DNA of 64,000 bases from Prevotella sp. P2-180 (GCF_002251435.1 NZ_NPJI01000037.1:124001-188000), one strand, 5' to 3'. Counted from the first letter of the stretch, positions 1 through 8,843 are shown. Translations and numbers: made by a program. Notes: generated by a model from the letters alone, not told the origin.

Positions 1-531
1 ACTCTAAAAAGAGAAAGCATTGTTAATCTGGCAAAAGACTGCTTCATTCTATCGTTCTGTCTAATCGGAATGAACTCAGCAGACTTATTCAACTGTACGG
101 AGTTCAAAGATGATACTATAACCTACTATCGCACCAAAACGACAGCCCGCAGACTTGACAAGGCAAAGATGGTCGTAACCATACCACCATTTTTAAAGCC
201 ACTATTCGAGAAGTACAGGGATAAAACAGGACAACGGGTTTTCAAGTTTCACCTATTATATAATACAGACAAGAATTTTAATCGGGCTATCAACATAGGA
301 TTGAAAACTATTGGTGACAAGCTGAACCTAATAGACCTTGAATATTATGCAGCCCGTCACTCATGGGCTACCATTGCCCTTAATAAAGTAGGCATAGATA
401 AATACGTAGTACATGAAGCATTAAACCACATAGATGAATCCATGAGAGTCACCGACATATACATTGAACGTGACTTCGTGAACGAAAATAAGGCTAATGC
501 CAAGGTCGTGAAGTACGTTTTTGGTAAATAA
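1..531 (+). CDS. Tyrosine recombinase (integrase), C-terminal part; 5' end outside the window
   Basis: The reading frame is open from base 1, so this is the 3' end of a longer gene; the first internal ATG at 70 is not a start. The visible 176 residues form the catalytic domain of a Bacteroidota phage/ICE integrase. The 'GMNSADL' segment sits where the first catalytic Arg normally lies, and several integrases of this group, such as IntDOT, also lack that Arg. Next come a Lys-bearing beta segment (YYRTKT), 'ARHSW' with the second Arg, 'LNH' with the box II His, and the likely nucleophile Tyr in 'DIYIER' (codon at 460). It would catalyse site-specific integration and excision. It lies about 16 kb from the tRNA-His fragment taken as one attachment site, on the same side of the chromosome junction, so it probably belongs to that element. 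Confidence 0.88.
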   Translation, partial: TLKRESIVNLAKDCFILSFCLIGMNSADLFNCTEFKDDTITYYRTKTTARRLDKAKMVVTIPPFLKPLFEKYRDKTGQRVFKFHLLYNTDKNFNRAINIGLKTIGDKLNLIDLEYYAARHSWATIALNKVGIDKYVVHEALNHIDESMRVTDIYIERDFVNENKANAKVVKYVFGK

Positions 532-553
532 TTGCTAATATCTCCTGCTTACT

Positions 554-585
554 CTTGTGTAGGTGGGAGATTTTTTGTACTTTAG
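554..585 (+). promoter_or_regulatory. Probable promoter for the 606 gene
   Basis: TACTTTAG at 578-585 matches seven of eight positions of the Bacteroidota -7 element TAnnTTTG. TTGT at 554-557 is a weak -33. The ATG at 606 follows by 20 bp, which favours that start over the in-frame ATG at 555. Confidence 0.4.
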
Positions 586-605
586 CCGCAAATTTTAGTA
601 ACAAG

Positions 606-1454
606 ATGATAAAGCAGCTACCTAAACATGAAGATGAATGGGCTTATTACGAGAGTGAGCCTCTATTTGAGTATGTCACCAGAATATCGGACATGATGGG
701 TGAAATCGTAACCGATATTAACCCCGATGGGAGTTATGAAAGTACGCCACATCTACAACCGTTCCGTTTTGCGAGTGACTATCTCAATGGGAAGATAGAT
801 ACCCAAAGTATAAGGATGGACTTATACGAAAGCCCAGACATTCAAGATACACTGAGAGCTTTCGGACTTGATAGCTCTAAGTTTTGGTATCTATGCCTGT
901 TTATCAAGTGGAGAGTGGACTATGAATGTAAGACCGCTTTCGTGTTCTCCACTTCGACAAAGGAAAAGCTGCATAATCTTATCTCCGAGTTTGAGAAACT
1001 ATCTCCAGAGTTCCAAGGCCGCAAGTTCGTTTCTAAAGTTCCCGCCACGCTTACATTTAAGGTGAATGGTGGTAAAACCATAACTATAGACGATGCTAAC
1101 ACTTTGACTTTTATCGGTGCAGCCATTGAGAGTTTTTTAGAGCAACAAGACACTGATGATCTCATCACTTCCAATAGTTATGGTATAAGTGAATTAGAGA
1201 AAGTGGATTTATCGGTAAGAACTAATATATACCTATTCAATGAGTATCTAAGTCCGTTTGTCAAACCGTTGGAAGCTATCAAAGGGATATATGCCTCAAA
1301 AGACAAAAGTCTCTTAATTTCCCGAATGATTTATGTATTCAGAGTTAGTGAGGATAAGAAACTATATACAGACCTTAACGAGAAAGGCAACAAGCAGAAT
1401 CAGCTAAAGGGCTACCTAAGTAGGTACAAACCCTTTAAGTTTTGGCATTATTAA
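606..1454 (+). CDS. Hypothetical protein, 282 aa
   Basis: I do not recognise this family. The ATG at 606 is preferred because an in-frame ATG at 555 lies upstream of a TAnnTTTG-like element and would sit outside the transcript. The product is soluble, mildly acidic in its first half (EWAYYESEP, DMMGEIVTDINPDG) and has no signal peptide or membrane segment. The C-terminal third (about residues 215-275) is basic and helical, ending 'KGYLSRYKPFKFWHY'. It follows the integrase by 74 bp and precedes the acidic protein and helicase pair. By position it is an accessory gene of the integrated element; its function is unknown. Confidence 0.7.
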   Translation: MIKQLPKHEDEWAYYESEPLFEYVTRISDMMGEIVTDINPDGSYESTPHLQPFRFASDYLNGKIDTQSIRMDLYESPDIQDTLRAFGLDSSKFWYLCLFIKWRVDYECKTAFVFSTSTKEKLHNLISEFEKLSPEFQGRKFVSKVPATLTFKVNGGKTITIDDANTLTFIGAAIESFLEQQDTDDLITSNSYGISELEKVDLSVRTNIYLFNEYLSPFVKPLEAIKGIYASKDKSLLISRMIYVFRVSEDKKLYTDLNEKGNKQNQLKGYLSRYKPFKFWHY

Positions 1455-1571
1455 TATTGGAATATCTTTATAGCTAACTGTCAGTATCTTCAATTATGGA
1501 GATACTTTTTTATTTTATATTTCTACTCATAGCAATACTTCTTTTTCTTCTTCTATTCCAAAATCCTGAAT

Positions 1572-1579
1572 TAAATTTG
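1572..1579 (+). promoter_or_regulatory. -7 promoter element upstream of the 1622 gene
   Basis: TAAATTTG is an exact match to TAnnTTTG and is followed by the CCGC often seen near Bacteroidota start sites. No good -33 TTTG is visible 19-21 bp upstream. Confidence 0.45.
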
Positions 1580-1621
1580 CCGCAGCTAAAGCAGCTGAGG
1601 TAATGTCACCGCCTGTCAAGA

Positions 1622-2437
1622 ATGGGGCAGTTTTTAAACAATAAAATAATGAACAAAGATGTTTTTAATGAAGATGTAAACGAGGGCATGATGGATGCTG
1701 TCCTTGAAGTACAAACCGATGTTGATGATTATGTCAATGAAGAAGAATTGCTTGCTTTGGAGCAGGAGCAACAAATGATCGACATGATGGAAGAACAGGC
1801 TCTACTTGAACAAGCAGAAGAGCAAACCGTTATAGATGCTTACATTGAGCAACAGCTTATTGAGCAGTCTTTGTTGGATCAGGCAGATGAAGAAGCTCAA
1901 TTAGAGTATGAGGATCAGCAGCAATTCGATGATGATCCTACGGTGACAAAACCAAAGGCTAAACAGCAGAAGCCTACTATTAGCGGTAAAGTATCAGATG
2001 ATGAAGAAGAAAGTGATGATGAGCAAGATAATGATGTACCCCGAAATGTCTTAGCACACCGTCAAGTATTACAGTTGATGAGACAGCATAATCACCTTGA
2101 TATTTGTGTCAAGAAAGAAGAAATCTCAATAAGTTGCTTCGGAAAAACACGGCTCAAATACAAGCTCAACGATAACGGCTGGCAATGGATTCTTAATTAT
2201 CTGGAAACAGGGTTCTATGAGGATTACGGAGTTGACCCGTTAAAGGTTGCAGACATTGACTGCGAGAGCCGAGTTAAAGAACTGATAGAACGAGGCAGTA
2301 ATATCGCCCGTGTTCCTTTTTTAAGAGAGACTGAGGCATATATTGAGATATGTGCTTTCTACCGCTATGGCAAGCTGTATTTCAGCATAAGGAGAAACGA
2401 TGAATTTATGAACTATTTAATTGAGAAGGGATTATGA
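1622..2437 (+). CDS. Acidic, Glu/Gln-rich hypothetical protein, 271 aa (helicase partner)
   Basis: The first half (about residues 12-135) is low-complexity and very acidic, with long helical runs of Glu, Gln, Leu and Asp (such as 'EEELLALEQEQQMIDMMEE') and a second acidic tract 'DDEEESDDEQDND'. The second half (about 140-271) looks folded and ends 'YGKLYFSIRRNDEFMNYLIEKGL'. Two in-frame starts are possible, ATG 1622 and ATG 1649; the second removes nine residues. The stop overlaps the next start by four bases (ATGA), so it is translationally coupled to the helicase-like protein. The acidic region could be a DNA mimic or a partner-binding tail; that is inference. Family not recognised. Confidence 0.7.
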   Translation: MGQFLNNKIMNKDVFNEDVNEGMMDAVLEVQTDVDDYVNEEELLALEQEQQMIDMMEEQALLEQAEEQTVIDAYIEQQLIEQSLLDQADEEAQLEYEDQQQFDDDPTVTKPKAKQQKPTISGKVSDDEEESDDEQDNDVPRNVLAHRQVLQLMRQHNHLDICVKKEEISISCFGKTRLKYKLNDNGWQWILNYLETGFYEDYGVDPLKVADIDCESRVKELIERGSNIARVPFLRETEAYIEICAFYRYGKLYFSIRRNDEFMNYLIEKGL

Positions 2438-4170
2438 TTACACTGAAAAAAGGACAATACCTGTCAAACGTTTTAAGTGAGATTCCAACTGACTGCATCC
2501 TGTCAAAACGAGTACCTGGCTGTGGCGCTACCACTTTGGAACTAAAGACTAATAGAAATTCCATTATTATTGTGCCAAATGTTCCTGTTATTCAGAGTAA
2601 GGAAAAGAAGGAACCGTACCCTAAAGGCGTTTATGAAGATGTCACAGTGAGCGAAGTAGTCACCTATTTAAAGGAGAATATCAGATACAAAATAATGACT
2701 ACTCCTGAAAGTTTTGGTAAAATTAAGGTTGCCTGCGAGAAATGTAATATAAACATCTATTCCGAGTTTTTTCTGCTAATGGACGAGTGCCACCAACTTG
2801 TTAAAGATGTGGACTACAGAAACTTCATCGTTTTACCAATGGCAGACTTTTTCAAATTCAAGAATAAGGCTATGGTGTCAGCAACCCCACTTGGATTCAG
2901 TGACCCACGCTTGAAGAAATTCGAGACTCTTGAAGTTCGTGCCGATTATGACTACCAACAGGAGATAACGGTAATCAATGCCTACAATACAACCAAGGCT
3001 ATAGGTGAATATCTAGAAAGCCACCAGAACGGAACAGTATGTTTCTTTGTCAACTCAATAACTCAAATCTATTCTATAATGAAGCATTTCAAGTTGTTGG
3101 AAGACTCTACCGTATATTGTGCGCCTAAAAGTGTAACAAAACTGAAAGAGGGCTACGACTTTACTAATGCCTATAAGGAGTGGAGTGCTGAAACCATGAA
3201 GCGGTACAACTTTTTTACAGGTCGTTTCTTTTCCGCGTTTGATTTGGAGTTAGATTACAAACCAGATTTACTAATGATAACTGACCCGTACATTTCACCA
3301 TACACCATGCTCGATGTTGATACGGACTGCATACAAATTTGTGGCCGTTTCCGTAAGGGCATAAATTCTGCCACCCATATCTATAGGGTAAATCCTGAAA
3401 TCTGTGCTAAGAGTAAAGAACAGAAATTGCAAGAAATACACGATTTAGAAGTAGGTTACAGAACCCTCCAACGATATTATAACAATGCTGACAGCAAAAA
3501 CGATCGTATGGCTTTCGGACAAGTAATAGATATTCACCCATTCCGTAAGTACCTGTACTCAGACCTTACTAAAAATTGGTTTAGGATTGATTGTGATGTT
3601 AACGAGGTATTAGTAATTGGCAGGTATAAGTCCGAGCAGACAATGGAAGATTGGTATAATAAGTGCCACTATTTTACGCCAACTTTTGAAACGTGTAATA
3701 GCAACGAGAATGACGAAAAGATGGAAACAATAATGTCAGCCCGTACCACAAGAGACAAGAGGAAAAAGATGGTAGAAATACTAAGTCAGTTTGAACAGCC
3801 TCTTTCTGAAAACGCTTTTGACTTTATCAACAAGATACGTAAGATTGACCCATTCATTGTCGAGGCTTTTGAAGTGTTGGGAAAAGAACGTGTAGAGGAA
3901 CTGAACTATAACCAGAAGCAAATAAACGAGGAATTGATATTGAGACAGCGTAAGGGCAATAGGGCTATCAGACTAATTAAAAACTCATTCAAGGTTGGCA
4001 ACACCTATACCAATGACTATATAAAGGATGAACTGACCCGAATATTTGATATGCTTGAAATACACCCAGAGAGGACGGTTAAAGGCAGTATGATTAAGGA
4101 CTACTTCCAAGCCGAGGTTTGGAGAAATGAGAATTGTAGAGGCTATAGGCTTATTATGGCTGTTGTGTAG
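2434..4170 (+). CDS. SF2 helicase-like protein without the Walker A lysine, 578 aa
   Basis: The sequence has the motif order of a DEAD/DEAH-type superfamily 2 protein. A Walker-A-like loop GCGATT lies at residues 29-34, but the invariant Lys is Ala. Other motifs are DECH at 117-120 (Walker B/motif II), SAT at 149-151 (motif III) and Q301-I-C-G-R-F-R (motif VI, QxxGRxxR). The C-terminal 200 residues are helical and end in a small domain (about 500-578). A diverged homologue at 13846 also lacks the Lys (GCGGTT), so the loss may be a family trait, which makes ordinary ATP-driven unwinding uncertain. It is coupled to the acidic protein upstream and stops with TAG, so TAG is read as stop here. Likely role is phage or ICE DNA metabolism. 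Confidence 0.8.
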   Translation: MITLKKGQYLSNVLSEIPTDCILSKRVPGCGATTLELKTNRNSIIIVPNVPVIQSKEKKEPYPKGVYEDVTVSEVVTYLKENIRYKIMTTPESFGKIKVACEKCNINIYSEFFLLMDECHQLVKDVDYRNFIVLPMADFFKFKNKAMVSATPLGFSDPRLKKFETLEVRADYDYQQEITVINAYNTTKAIGEYLESHQNGTVCFFVNSITQIYSIMKHFKLLEDSTVYCAPKSVTKLKEGYDFTNAYKEWSAETMKRYNFFTGRFFSAFDLELDYKPDLLMITDPYISPYTMLDVDTDCIQICGRFRKGINSATHIYRVNPEICAKSKEQKLQEIHDLEVGYRTLQRYYNNADSKNDRMAFGQVIDIHPFRKYLYSDLTKNWFRIDCDVNEVLVIGRYKSEQTMEDWYNKCHYFTPTFETCNSNENDEKMETIMSARTTRDKRKKMVEILSQFEQPLSENAFDFINKIRKIDPFIVEAFEVLGKERVEELNYNQKQINEELILRQRKGNRAIRLIKNSFKVGNTYTNDYIKDELTRIFDMLEIHPERTVKGSMIKDYFQAEVWRNENCRGYRLIMAVV

Positions 4171-4646
4171 TAGGGAATGACAAAACCCGAAATTACTATA
4201 CAATATATACCCATGTATGTAAATATGTTAAAATGTCATTTTGACCTCTCTGAAAGCCTCTATACAACCCCTACCGTGTCAAAACCAGACTTCCGATTTC
4301 TCATACATTGACCTCTCAAATCTGGCTATTTATAGTATGTACTCTGGAATAAGCCTCAACCATCTAATACCAATGAAAAACACTCTTTTTGTTCAAAACT
4401 GACAATACAGACTATCTGAAAAATCAAGGAAGAGAGACGAGTAAGCGGGTACGGGTACTTGTATATATAAGCCCCTCCCCCTATCGACATATCCCTAAAT
4501 TGAAATTTGACAAAGTGATCTGTGAGCTGGTAGAGAACCCCCAAAGTCCCCTGCCCATTATTGAATAGGAAAGAATGCTTTTTAAAAATACAGTGTTACG
4601 GCTATTCTTATTAATTCACATTTTATTAACTTCAAATTTCATTTTT
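4171..4646 (+). other. Intergenic stretch, 476 bp, no gene supported
   Basis: No convincing coding frame is seen. The phrase 'gacctctc' occurs twice (near 4242 and 4310) and a short GGGTAC repeat lies near 4446. The minus-strand frames are short and lack family features. It probably holds the leader and promoter of the DUF3871 gene. Confidence 0.4.
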
Positions 4647-5660
4647 ATGGAACAAGTTTTAATGCCAACCGTTTTAAACGGTAAGAGATTCGATTTCTCA
4701 GACGCTGAGATTATCGAGCCAGTGAGTGAGGTGAATGTCCTGAAAAGAACAAAACACTTCATTGAAGCCAACACAGTCGATGTGACTTTAGAACAGTTAC
4801 AAAACGACTGTATTACCCCTGTATTTGCTAAAGATAACGAATTAACCATTTCACACCCTCTGTTTATCCGAACAGTCGAAGAGGCTGCAAAGGACTTTTT
4901 CAGAGGTGAAGAGGTGGAAAGTCCTGTTATCAGAGCATCACACATTATTAAGGGTCGTATTCCATCTGCTATCTACAAACCTGCAAACCAACTCTTAGAA
5001 ACTGACAAAACACAGTATTTTGAGCGTTGTGCATTCTCTGTTGATATACCCACAATATATCAGGATATAAACGGAAATCGACTTTTCCTCTCTGTTGTTG
5101 GTGTAAGAGCATATAATCAGCAGAATCTTTACAGCAAGAAAGTGCCTGAATTATTCCGCGTTGCTATCGGGTTTAAAAATACAGTATGTTGCAATATGTG
5201 TATTTTCACTGACGGCTACAAAGGAGAGTTAAGAGTTAGTAGTACAAGAGAACTGTATCAAAGAGTTATGGAACTGTTTAGCATGTTCAACCCTGCAAAA
5301 CAAATCCATTTGATGCAGCAACTGTGCAACTCTTCACTTTCGGAGCATCAATTTTGCCAGATTCTTGGTCGTATGCGTCTTTATCAGTATCTACCCATGA
5401 GACTGCAAAGGAACATACCACGTTTATTAATTACTGATACACAGATTAACAACGTGGCAAAGTCCTACATTTCAGATGAAGACTTTGGGAGCTATGGAAC
5501 AGATATAAATATGTGGAACTTCTACAACCTTCTTACAGGTGCAAATAAATCCTCATATATTGATATGTTCTTAGACCGCTCACTTAATGCTTCAGAAATT
5601 GCAATGGGTATTAACAGAGCACTACACGGAGAAGAGCGTTATAAATGGTTCATTGATTAA
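4647..5660 (+). CDS. DUF3871 family protein, 337 aa
   Basis: The body matches the DUF3871 family found in Bacteroidota conjugative and integrative elements. Recognisable stretches are 'IKGRIPSAIYKPANQLL', 'IPTIYQDINGNRL', 'GFKNTVCCNMCIFTDG' (Cys pair), 'EHQFCQILGRMRLYQYLP', 'NMWNFYNLLTGANKSSYID' and the C-terminal 'ERYKWFID'. An in-frame ATG at 4575 adds 24 hydrophobic residues not expected in the family, so the start at 4647 (MEQVLMPT) is chosen. No catalytic motif is evident; the biochemical role of DUF3871 is not established. Its presence supports the reading of the left 16 kb as an integrated mobile element. Confidence 0.9.
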   Translation: MEQVLMPTVLNGKRFDFSDAEIIEPVSEVNVLKRTKHFIEANTVDVTLEQLQNDCITPVFAKDNELTISHPLFIRTVEEAAKDFFRGEEVESPVIRASHIIKGRIPSAIYKPANQLLETDKTQYFERCAFSVDIPTIYQDINGNRLFLSVVGVRAYNQQNLYSKKVPELFRVAIGFKNTVCCNMCIFTDGYKGELRVSSTRELYQRVMELFSMFNPAKQIHLMQQLCNSSLSEHQFCQILGRMRLYQYLPMRLQRNIPRLLITDTQINNVAKSYISDEDFGSYGTDINMWNFYNLLTGANKSSYIDMFLDRSLNASEIAMGINRALHGEERYKWFID

Positions 5661-5714
5661 TTAACTTGGGGAATATCTCAGAAATGAGGTGTTCCCCTTT
5701 TAAATTGAAAGATT

Positions 5715-6065
5715 ATGCAAACAATGAGTTTTAAATGGTGTTCAAAAGGTTGTTTTATTGAGGCTATCGAGGTTTTCTTAAATCCATATTTCTACCTTAT
5801 CAATAATACAAGCCCAAATTATAGCGGTTGGGAGACTCATAAGATACAATATGGTTTAAAAGTCATATATGTGACGTTAAGAGCCAAAGAAGTAGATTAT
5901 GACAAAGAAATGATTAAAACAGTTCAACAACCGTGGTATGCTTACAATTCCGTGAAGTATGAGGTTAAGCCAAACTCTTACGGAATAGAAGAAATTTGGT
6001 ACATCAAAAACAAAGGTTGGTTTGTTGCTGGTGACAAATTGGAACTATGGAGAGTTTATAGTTAA
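5715..6065 (+). CDS. Hypothetical protein, 116 aa
   Basis: A small aromatic-rich soluble protein (several Trp/Tyr, such as 'WCSKGCF', 'EEIWYIKNKGWFVAGDKLELWRVYS'). It has no signal peptide or membrane helix. It follows the DUF3871 gene by 54 bp on the same strand and may share its transcript. Family not recognised; the pattern of short beta segments is all that can be described. Confidence 0.6.
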   Translation: MQTMSFKWCSKGCFIEAIEVFLNPYFYLINNTSPNYSGWETHKIQYGLKVIYVTLRAKEVDYDKEMIKTVQQPWYAYNSVKYEVKPNSYGIEEIWYIKNKGWFVAGDKLELWRVYS

Positions 6066-6189
6066 CAGTGTTTGGTAGGGCATCAGTAATGGTGCTCTAC
6101 TTTATACTGTTTTGCTTCGATCCAGAACCAATTTTATTAAAAATTGCTAATAATTTGTAGGTTTTGTGCTAAATGTGGATTTCTTTTCG

Positions 6190-6419
6190 TATATTAGCGG
6201 CGAGTTTCAAGTGCTCCGTAGAGTTAGGGCGCGTTTTAATGGCTCAAACTTATTAAAAAAAGAGCGATTGTTGCTTATCCTTTACTGAAATCTGGACAAT
6301 TTCGGCTACTTGGGATAAATACAATATGCTCACACTGTATGGATTATTGTACCCGTATGGGAATGGTATATCTAAAAGGTGTGGGCTTTTGTCTATTATC
6401 AAGTAGCAGGTAGTCCAGA
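6190..6419 (+). ncRNA. Candidate structured RNA with three nested stems
   Basis: A 440-bp gap without a gene contains nested inverted repeats. TCTGGAC (6291-6297) pairs with GTCCAGA (6413-6419), GCTACTTG (6305-6312) pairs with CAAGTAGC (6400-6407), and GCTCACAC (6328-6335) pairs with GTGTGGGC (6379-6386) with one G-U. A small CCC/GGG hairpin lies inside. TATATTAG at 6190-6197 is a 7/8 match to the -7 element, with TTTG at 6163. The fold resembles a long rod with internal loops, as in 6S-type RNAs, but I cannot assign a family. A structured leader of the 6506 gene is the alternative. Confidence 0.4.
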
Positions 6420-6505
6420 ACCTTAGTACTGTAGTGTCAATAGTCCCACACTCTTTAACTTTAATTCGCTTTCATCTTGGGAACTGAGAGCATAAAAAGG
6501 ACAAT

Positions 6506-6889
6506 ATGAAGAGATTCTGTTTACTTATATTGTTGCTTTTGTTGATGGGTATTTCATCAACAAAAGGAATCAGTATGTTTAACGAGAGCATGCAAATCGG
6601 GAACACAAAAGCTTCTGTTGGACTCAGTTGTGCATATAATGAATCTACACAAACCTTTGGTGCTAAGTTTACTAATAATTCCTCTAAGACAATTACTAAG
6701 GTTGCAGTAACTATTAAGAAGAAAGATTTGTCTCGCAAGTATGACATGTTCGATACTAATCAATACAAATATGAAACTATTGTTTTTGATGTAAATATAC
6801 CAAGCGGTTCTTCTACTATCCAAAAGAGGCGAGTTACTATGGGCAGTAACTATCAATATGTAGGTGCCTTTGTTGATTGGACGAAATAA
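6506..6889 (+). CDS. Small exported protein, 127 aa
   Basis: Begins with a typical signal peptide (MKRFCLLILLLLLMGISSTKG), with cleavage likely near residue 21. The mature part is a predicted small beta-sandwich ('GAKFTNNSSKTITKVAVTIKKKDL', 'IVFDVNIPSGSSTIQKRRVTM'), which resembles the layout of FxLYD-type or other extracellular beta domains, but no family is claimed. It is the first of four consecutive exported proteins on this strand, with gaps of about 10-30 bp, so probably one operon. Confidence 0.7.
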   Translation: MKRFCLLILLLLLMGISSTKGISMFNESMQIGNTKASVGLSCAYNESTQTFGAKFTNNSSKTITKVAVTIKKKDLSRKYDMFDTNQYKYETIVFDVNIPSGSSTIQKRRVTMGSNYQYVGAFVDWTK

Positions 6890-6920
6890 TAAACTGACAT
6901 ACTTCATAACTATTTCACAA

Positions 6921-7220
6921 ATGAGTAATATAAAAAAATATCTTATGTTATTGAGTTTGTTAATTTTTTATTCGCAAACTCTCTTTTCAAAGAATTGGGT
7001 GGCAGATGAAAATGGAGTCACACCTACTTTCTATTTAGTTTGCGTATTTGTGGTTATTGCGTTCTTGGGCGGATTATTTATTTATATACCGATTTTACGC
7101 AATTATGAAAAGAAACACGGGACTTCAGAAGATTCTGGTTTGGGAGGTTGTGGAGTTATAGCTTTTTTGTTATTTTGTTTATTAATGTTTCTTGGTATCG
7201 CAGGTCAATGTTCAAATTAA
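6921..7220 (+). CDS. Small membrane protein, 99 aa
   Basis: The start at ATG 6921 (MSNIKKYLMLL) is preferred to an in-frame start at 6864, which would overlap the preceding gene. There are three hydrophobic segments: an N-terminal signal or first helix (about 5-20), a helix at 'FYLVCVFVVIAFLGGLFIYI', and a C-terminal helix after a Gly-rich 'GLGGCGVIAFLLFCLLMFLG'. It lies inside the exported-protein cluster. Function unknown. Confidence 0.6.
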   Translation: MSNIKKYLMLLSLLIFYSQTLFSKNWVADENGVTPTFYLVCVFVVIAFLGGLFIYIPILRNYEKKHGTSEDSGLGGCGVIAFLLFCLLMFLGIAGQCSN

Positions 7221-7231
7221 AATAGTCAATT

Positions 7232-7828
7232 ATGAAAAAACGATTTATATTATTACTCCTAATGTGTTTATGCGTATTAAAAGGCTTTTCTCAGTCTACC
7301 ACTACGACGCCGCAGTACTCTGGTAATAGTGATTGGAAACCCGTGATAATTGATGACACTCCTAAAAAGTCATCATCAAATTCATCAAGTTCATCGCCAA
7401 TCCCTAAAGTTCAATGGTATTATTCTGATGGATCAAAAACAACATCAACAAGTAGAAGCAGTTCTTCATACAACACCAACAGTTCTAACAGTTCCAAAAG
7501 ATCTTTTGGTAGATATATAAGTCGATATATTGTAGAAAAGAATAAAGGCAAAATGGTCTTTCGTTCAATATACAATCCCCTTACTATAACCAGTAGTGTA
7601 ATCGAAGTTAAAAACACGAATAAGGGAACAAAAACGTGGGCTGTGAAATATCAGGGTCCTATTCGGCTTACAAATTCTGGAGGTAGTGAAAGATTCCATA
7701 ATTTCTATTTGACAAACCATCATGTAGAATTTAATATTAGCGACAGACCTATTCACCAATATCAGGGGAAATCGTATTATGTTATTGTTTTCGACGGCCA
7801 AATACAATTGGCAGAAGCTGTTTATTAA
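7232..7828 (+). CDS. Exported Ser/Thr/Asn-rich protein, 198 aa
   Basis: The signal peptide (MKKRFILLLLMCLCVLKGFSQ) has a cleavage site near residue 21. Residues 22-92 are low-complexity Ser/Thr/Asn/Pro, like a disordered linker. Residues 93-198 form a compact domain with alternating beta segments and the ending 'YYVIVFDGQIQLAEAVY'. It sits 11 bp after the small membrane protein and 18 bp before the lipoprotein gene, so it is very likely co-transcribed. Not recognised. Confidence 0.7.
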   Translation: MKKRFILLLLMCLCVLKGFSQSTTTTPQYSGNSDWKPVIIDDTPKKSSSNSSSSSPIPKVQWYYSDGSKTTSTSRSSSSYNTNSSNSSKRSFGRYISRYIVEKNKGKMVFRSIYNPLTITSSVIEVKNTNKGTKTWAVKYQGPIRLTNSGGSERFHNFYLTNHHVEFNISDRPIHQYQGKSYYVIVFDGQIQLAEAVY

Positions 7829-7846
7829 CTAAAAACTTATAGATTT

Positions 7847-8671
7847 ATGAGAAAGTCAAGGATTAATCGGAATTTAGTGACAATATTGTCTACTATGTGC
7901 ATACTGTTTCTTACTTCATGTGGTGATAGTGAATACAGCGTAAAAACAAATGGGAATAGTATAATCATTGAAATCCCTTCTCGAACAGTTGGCATTTCAG
8001 GAATTAACGAAGTGTCATATGGGAGCATATCATTAAATGAGGTAGCAGAAGCTGTCTATAACGAATTTCACGGTATCAGCGGTTTCTTCAAAAGTGGGAA
8101 TTATGATGTTTATCTGAAAACAAAATATAAAAACAAGTACGGTGAAACAGAATACTCTGATAAAGGAAAGATTTGCACTCTTAATACTGATGAAATGAAA
8201 AGATATGAGAGTAGTTATTATTTCTCAAGAGAATTTACCAGTAAGATAGATGAAAGGTGCAGACCAACAAATACTATAAGAATTAACTGCGGAAATAAGG
8301 CATCTACATCACAATATCAAGAAGAATCAGAACCTACTGCAATTTCAAATCAGAATGAAAATGTTGCTCCAAACAATAATAACCAATTGTCTGAATCTGA
8401 TCAATACGTTGAAGAAGTGATAAGTATCTTTATGAAAGCATATTTCTATATTAATTGGGACGATATTACCATTGAGCAAATTGACGACGTACGAAATGAA
8501 GTACGAGCAAAATTGAGAGCATTAGATGGTAAATACAATTATGTGGAAGGAGAAGAGTCACCTCAATTACGAGAAGAGGCTATGAGGCGCAGACAATCTT
8601 TTTTAGACTTGTGTGACGAACTTGGACGCAAACTAAATGGGGGCGTAATTCCTCAATGGACTGATAGATAG
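7847..8671 (+). CDS. Lipoprotein, 274 aa, unknown function
   Basis: A type II signal peptide ends with the lipobox 'FLTSC' (Cys about residue 25). The mature protein has a beta-rich first half ('NSIIIEIPSRTVGISG'), then an Asn/Gln/Ser/Glu linker (about 155-185), then a helical C-terminal domain (about 185-274, 'IEQIDDVRNEVRAKLRALDG'). It stops with TAG, which supports normal use of TAG as stop in this part of the element. It is last in the exported cluster; a role in envelope modification or entry exclusion is possible but not shown. Confidence 0.7.
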   Translation: MRKSRINRNLVTILSTMCILFLTSCGDSEYSVKTNGNSIIIEIPSRTVGISGINEVSYGSISLNEVAEAVYNEFHGISGFFKSGNYDVYLKTKYKNKYGETEYSDKGKICTLNTDEMKRYESSYYFSREFTSKIDERCRPTNTIRINCGNKASTSQYQEESEPTAISNQNENVAPNNNNQLSESDQYVEEVISIFMKAYFYINWDDITIEQIDDVRNEVRAKLRALDGKYNYVEGEESPQLREEAMRRRQSFLDLCDELGRKLNGGVIPQWTDR

Positions 8672-8812
8672 TTTATAGATGATTTGTAAAAATCCGAAGA
8701 TTGGGGTATTCTGTTGTGAATGGAATTCGCCAATTAGGGTAGGCTTTGATTATGACCAGCCTCAATTTCATACAATCAAACGCATGTTATGTACAAATTG
8801 AGCCCAATAATC

Positions 8813-8843
8813 TTTGATATTTGAACCAAATCCATTATATTTG
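8813..8843 (+). promoter_or_regulatory. Promoter of the LytTR-transpeptidase operon
   Basis: TTTG (8813-8816), 19 bp, then TATATTTG (8836-8843): an exact Bacteroidota -33/-7 promoter. Transcription should begin near 8850, so a TTG start at 8821 is excluded and GTG 8860 becomes the best start for the LytTR gene. Confidence 0.8.

Noticed and set aside
4171..4290. Read-through of the TAG stop of the 2434 helicase gene as a second recoded gene
   Set aside because: The frame stays open for about 130 bp after two TAGs, but the extension has no similarity to the paralogue, whose C-terminus aligns with the normal end.
6190..6419. Assignment as 6S RNA, RNase P or tmRNA
   Set aside because: The fold has a suitable rod shape, but none of the conserved sequence cores could be recognised, so only a generic structured RNA is called.
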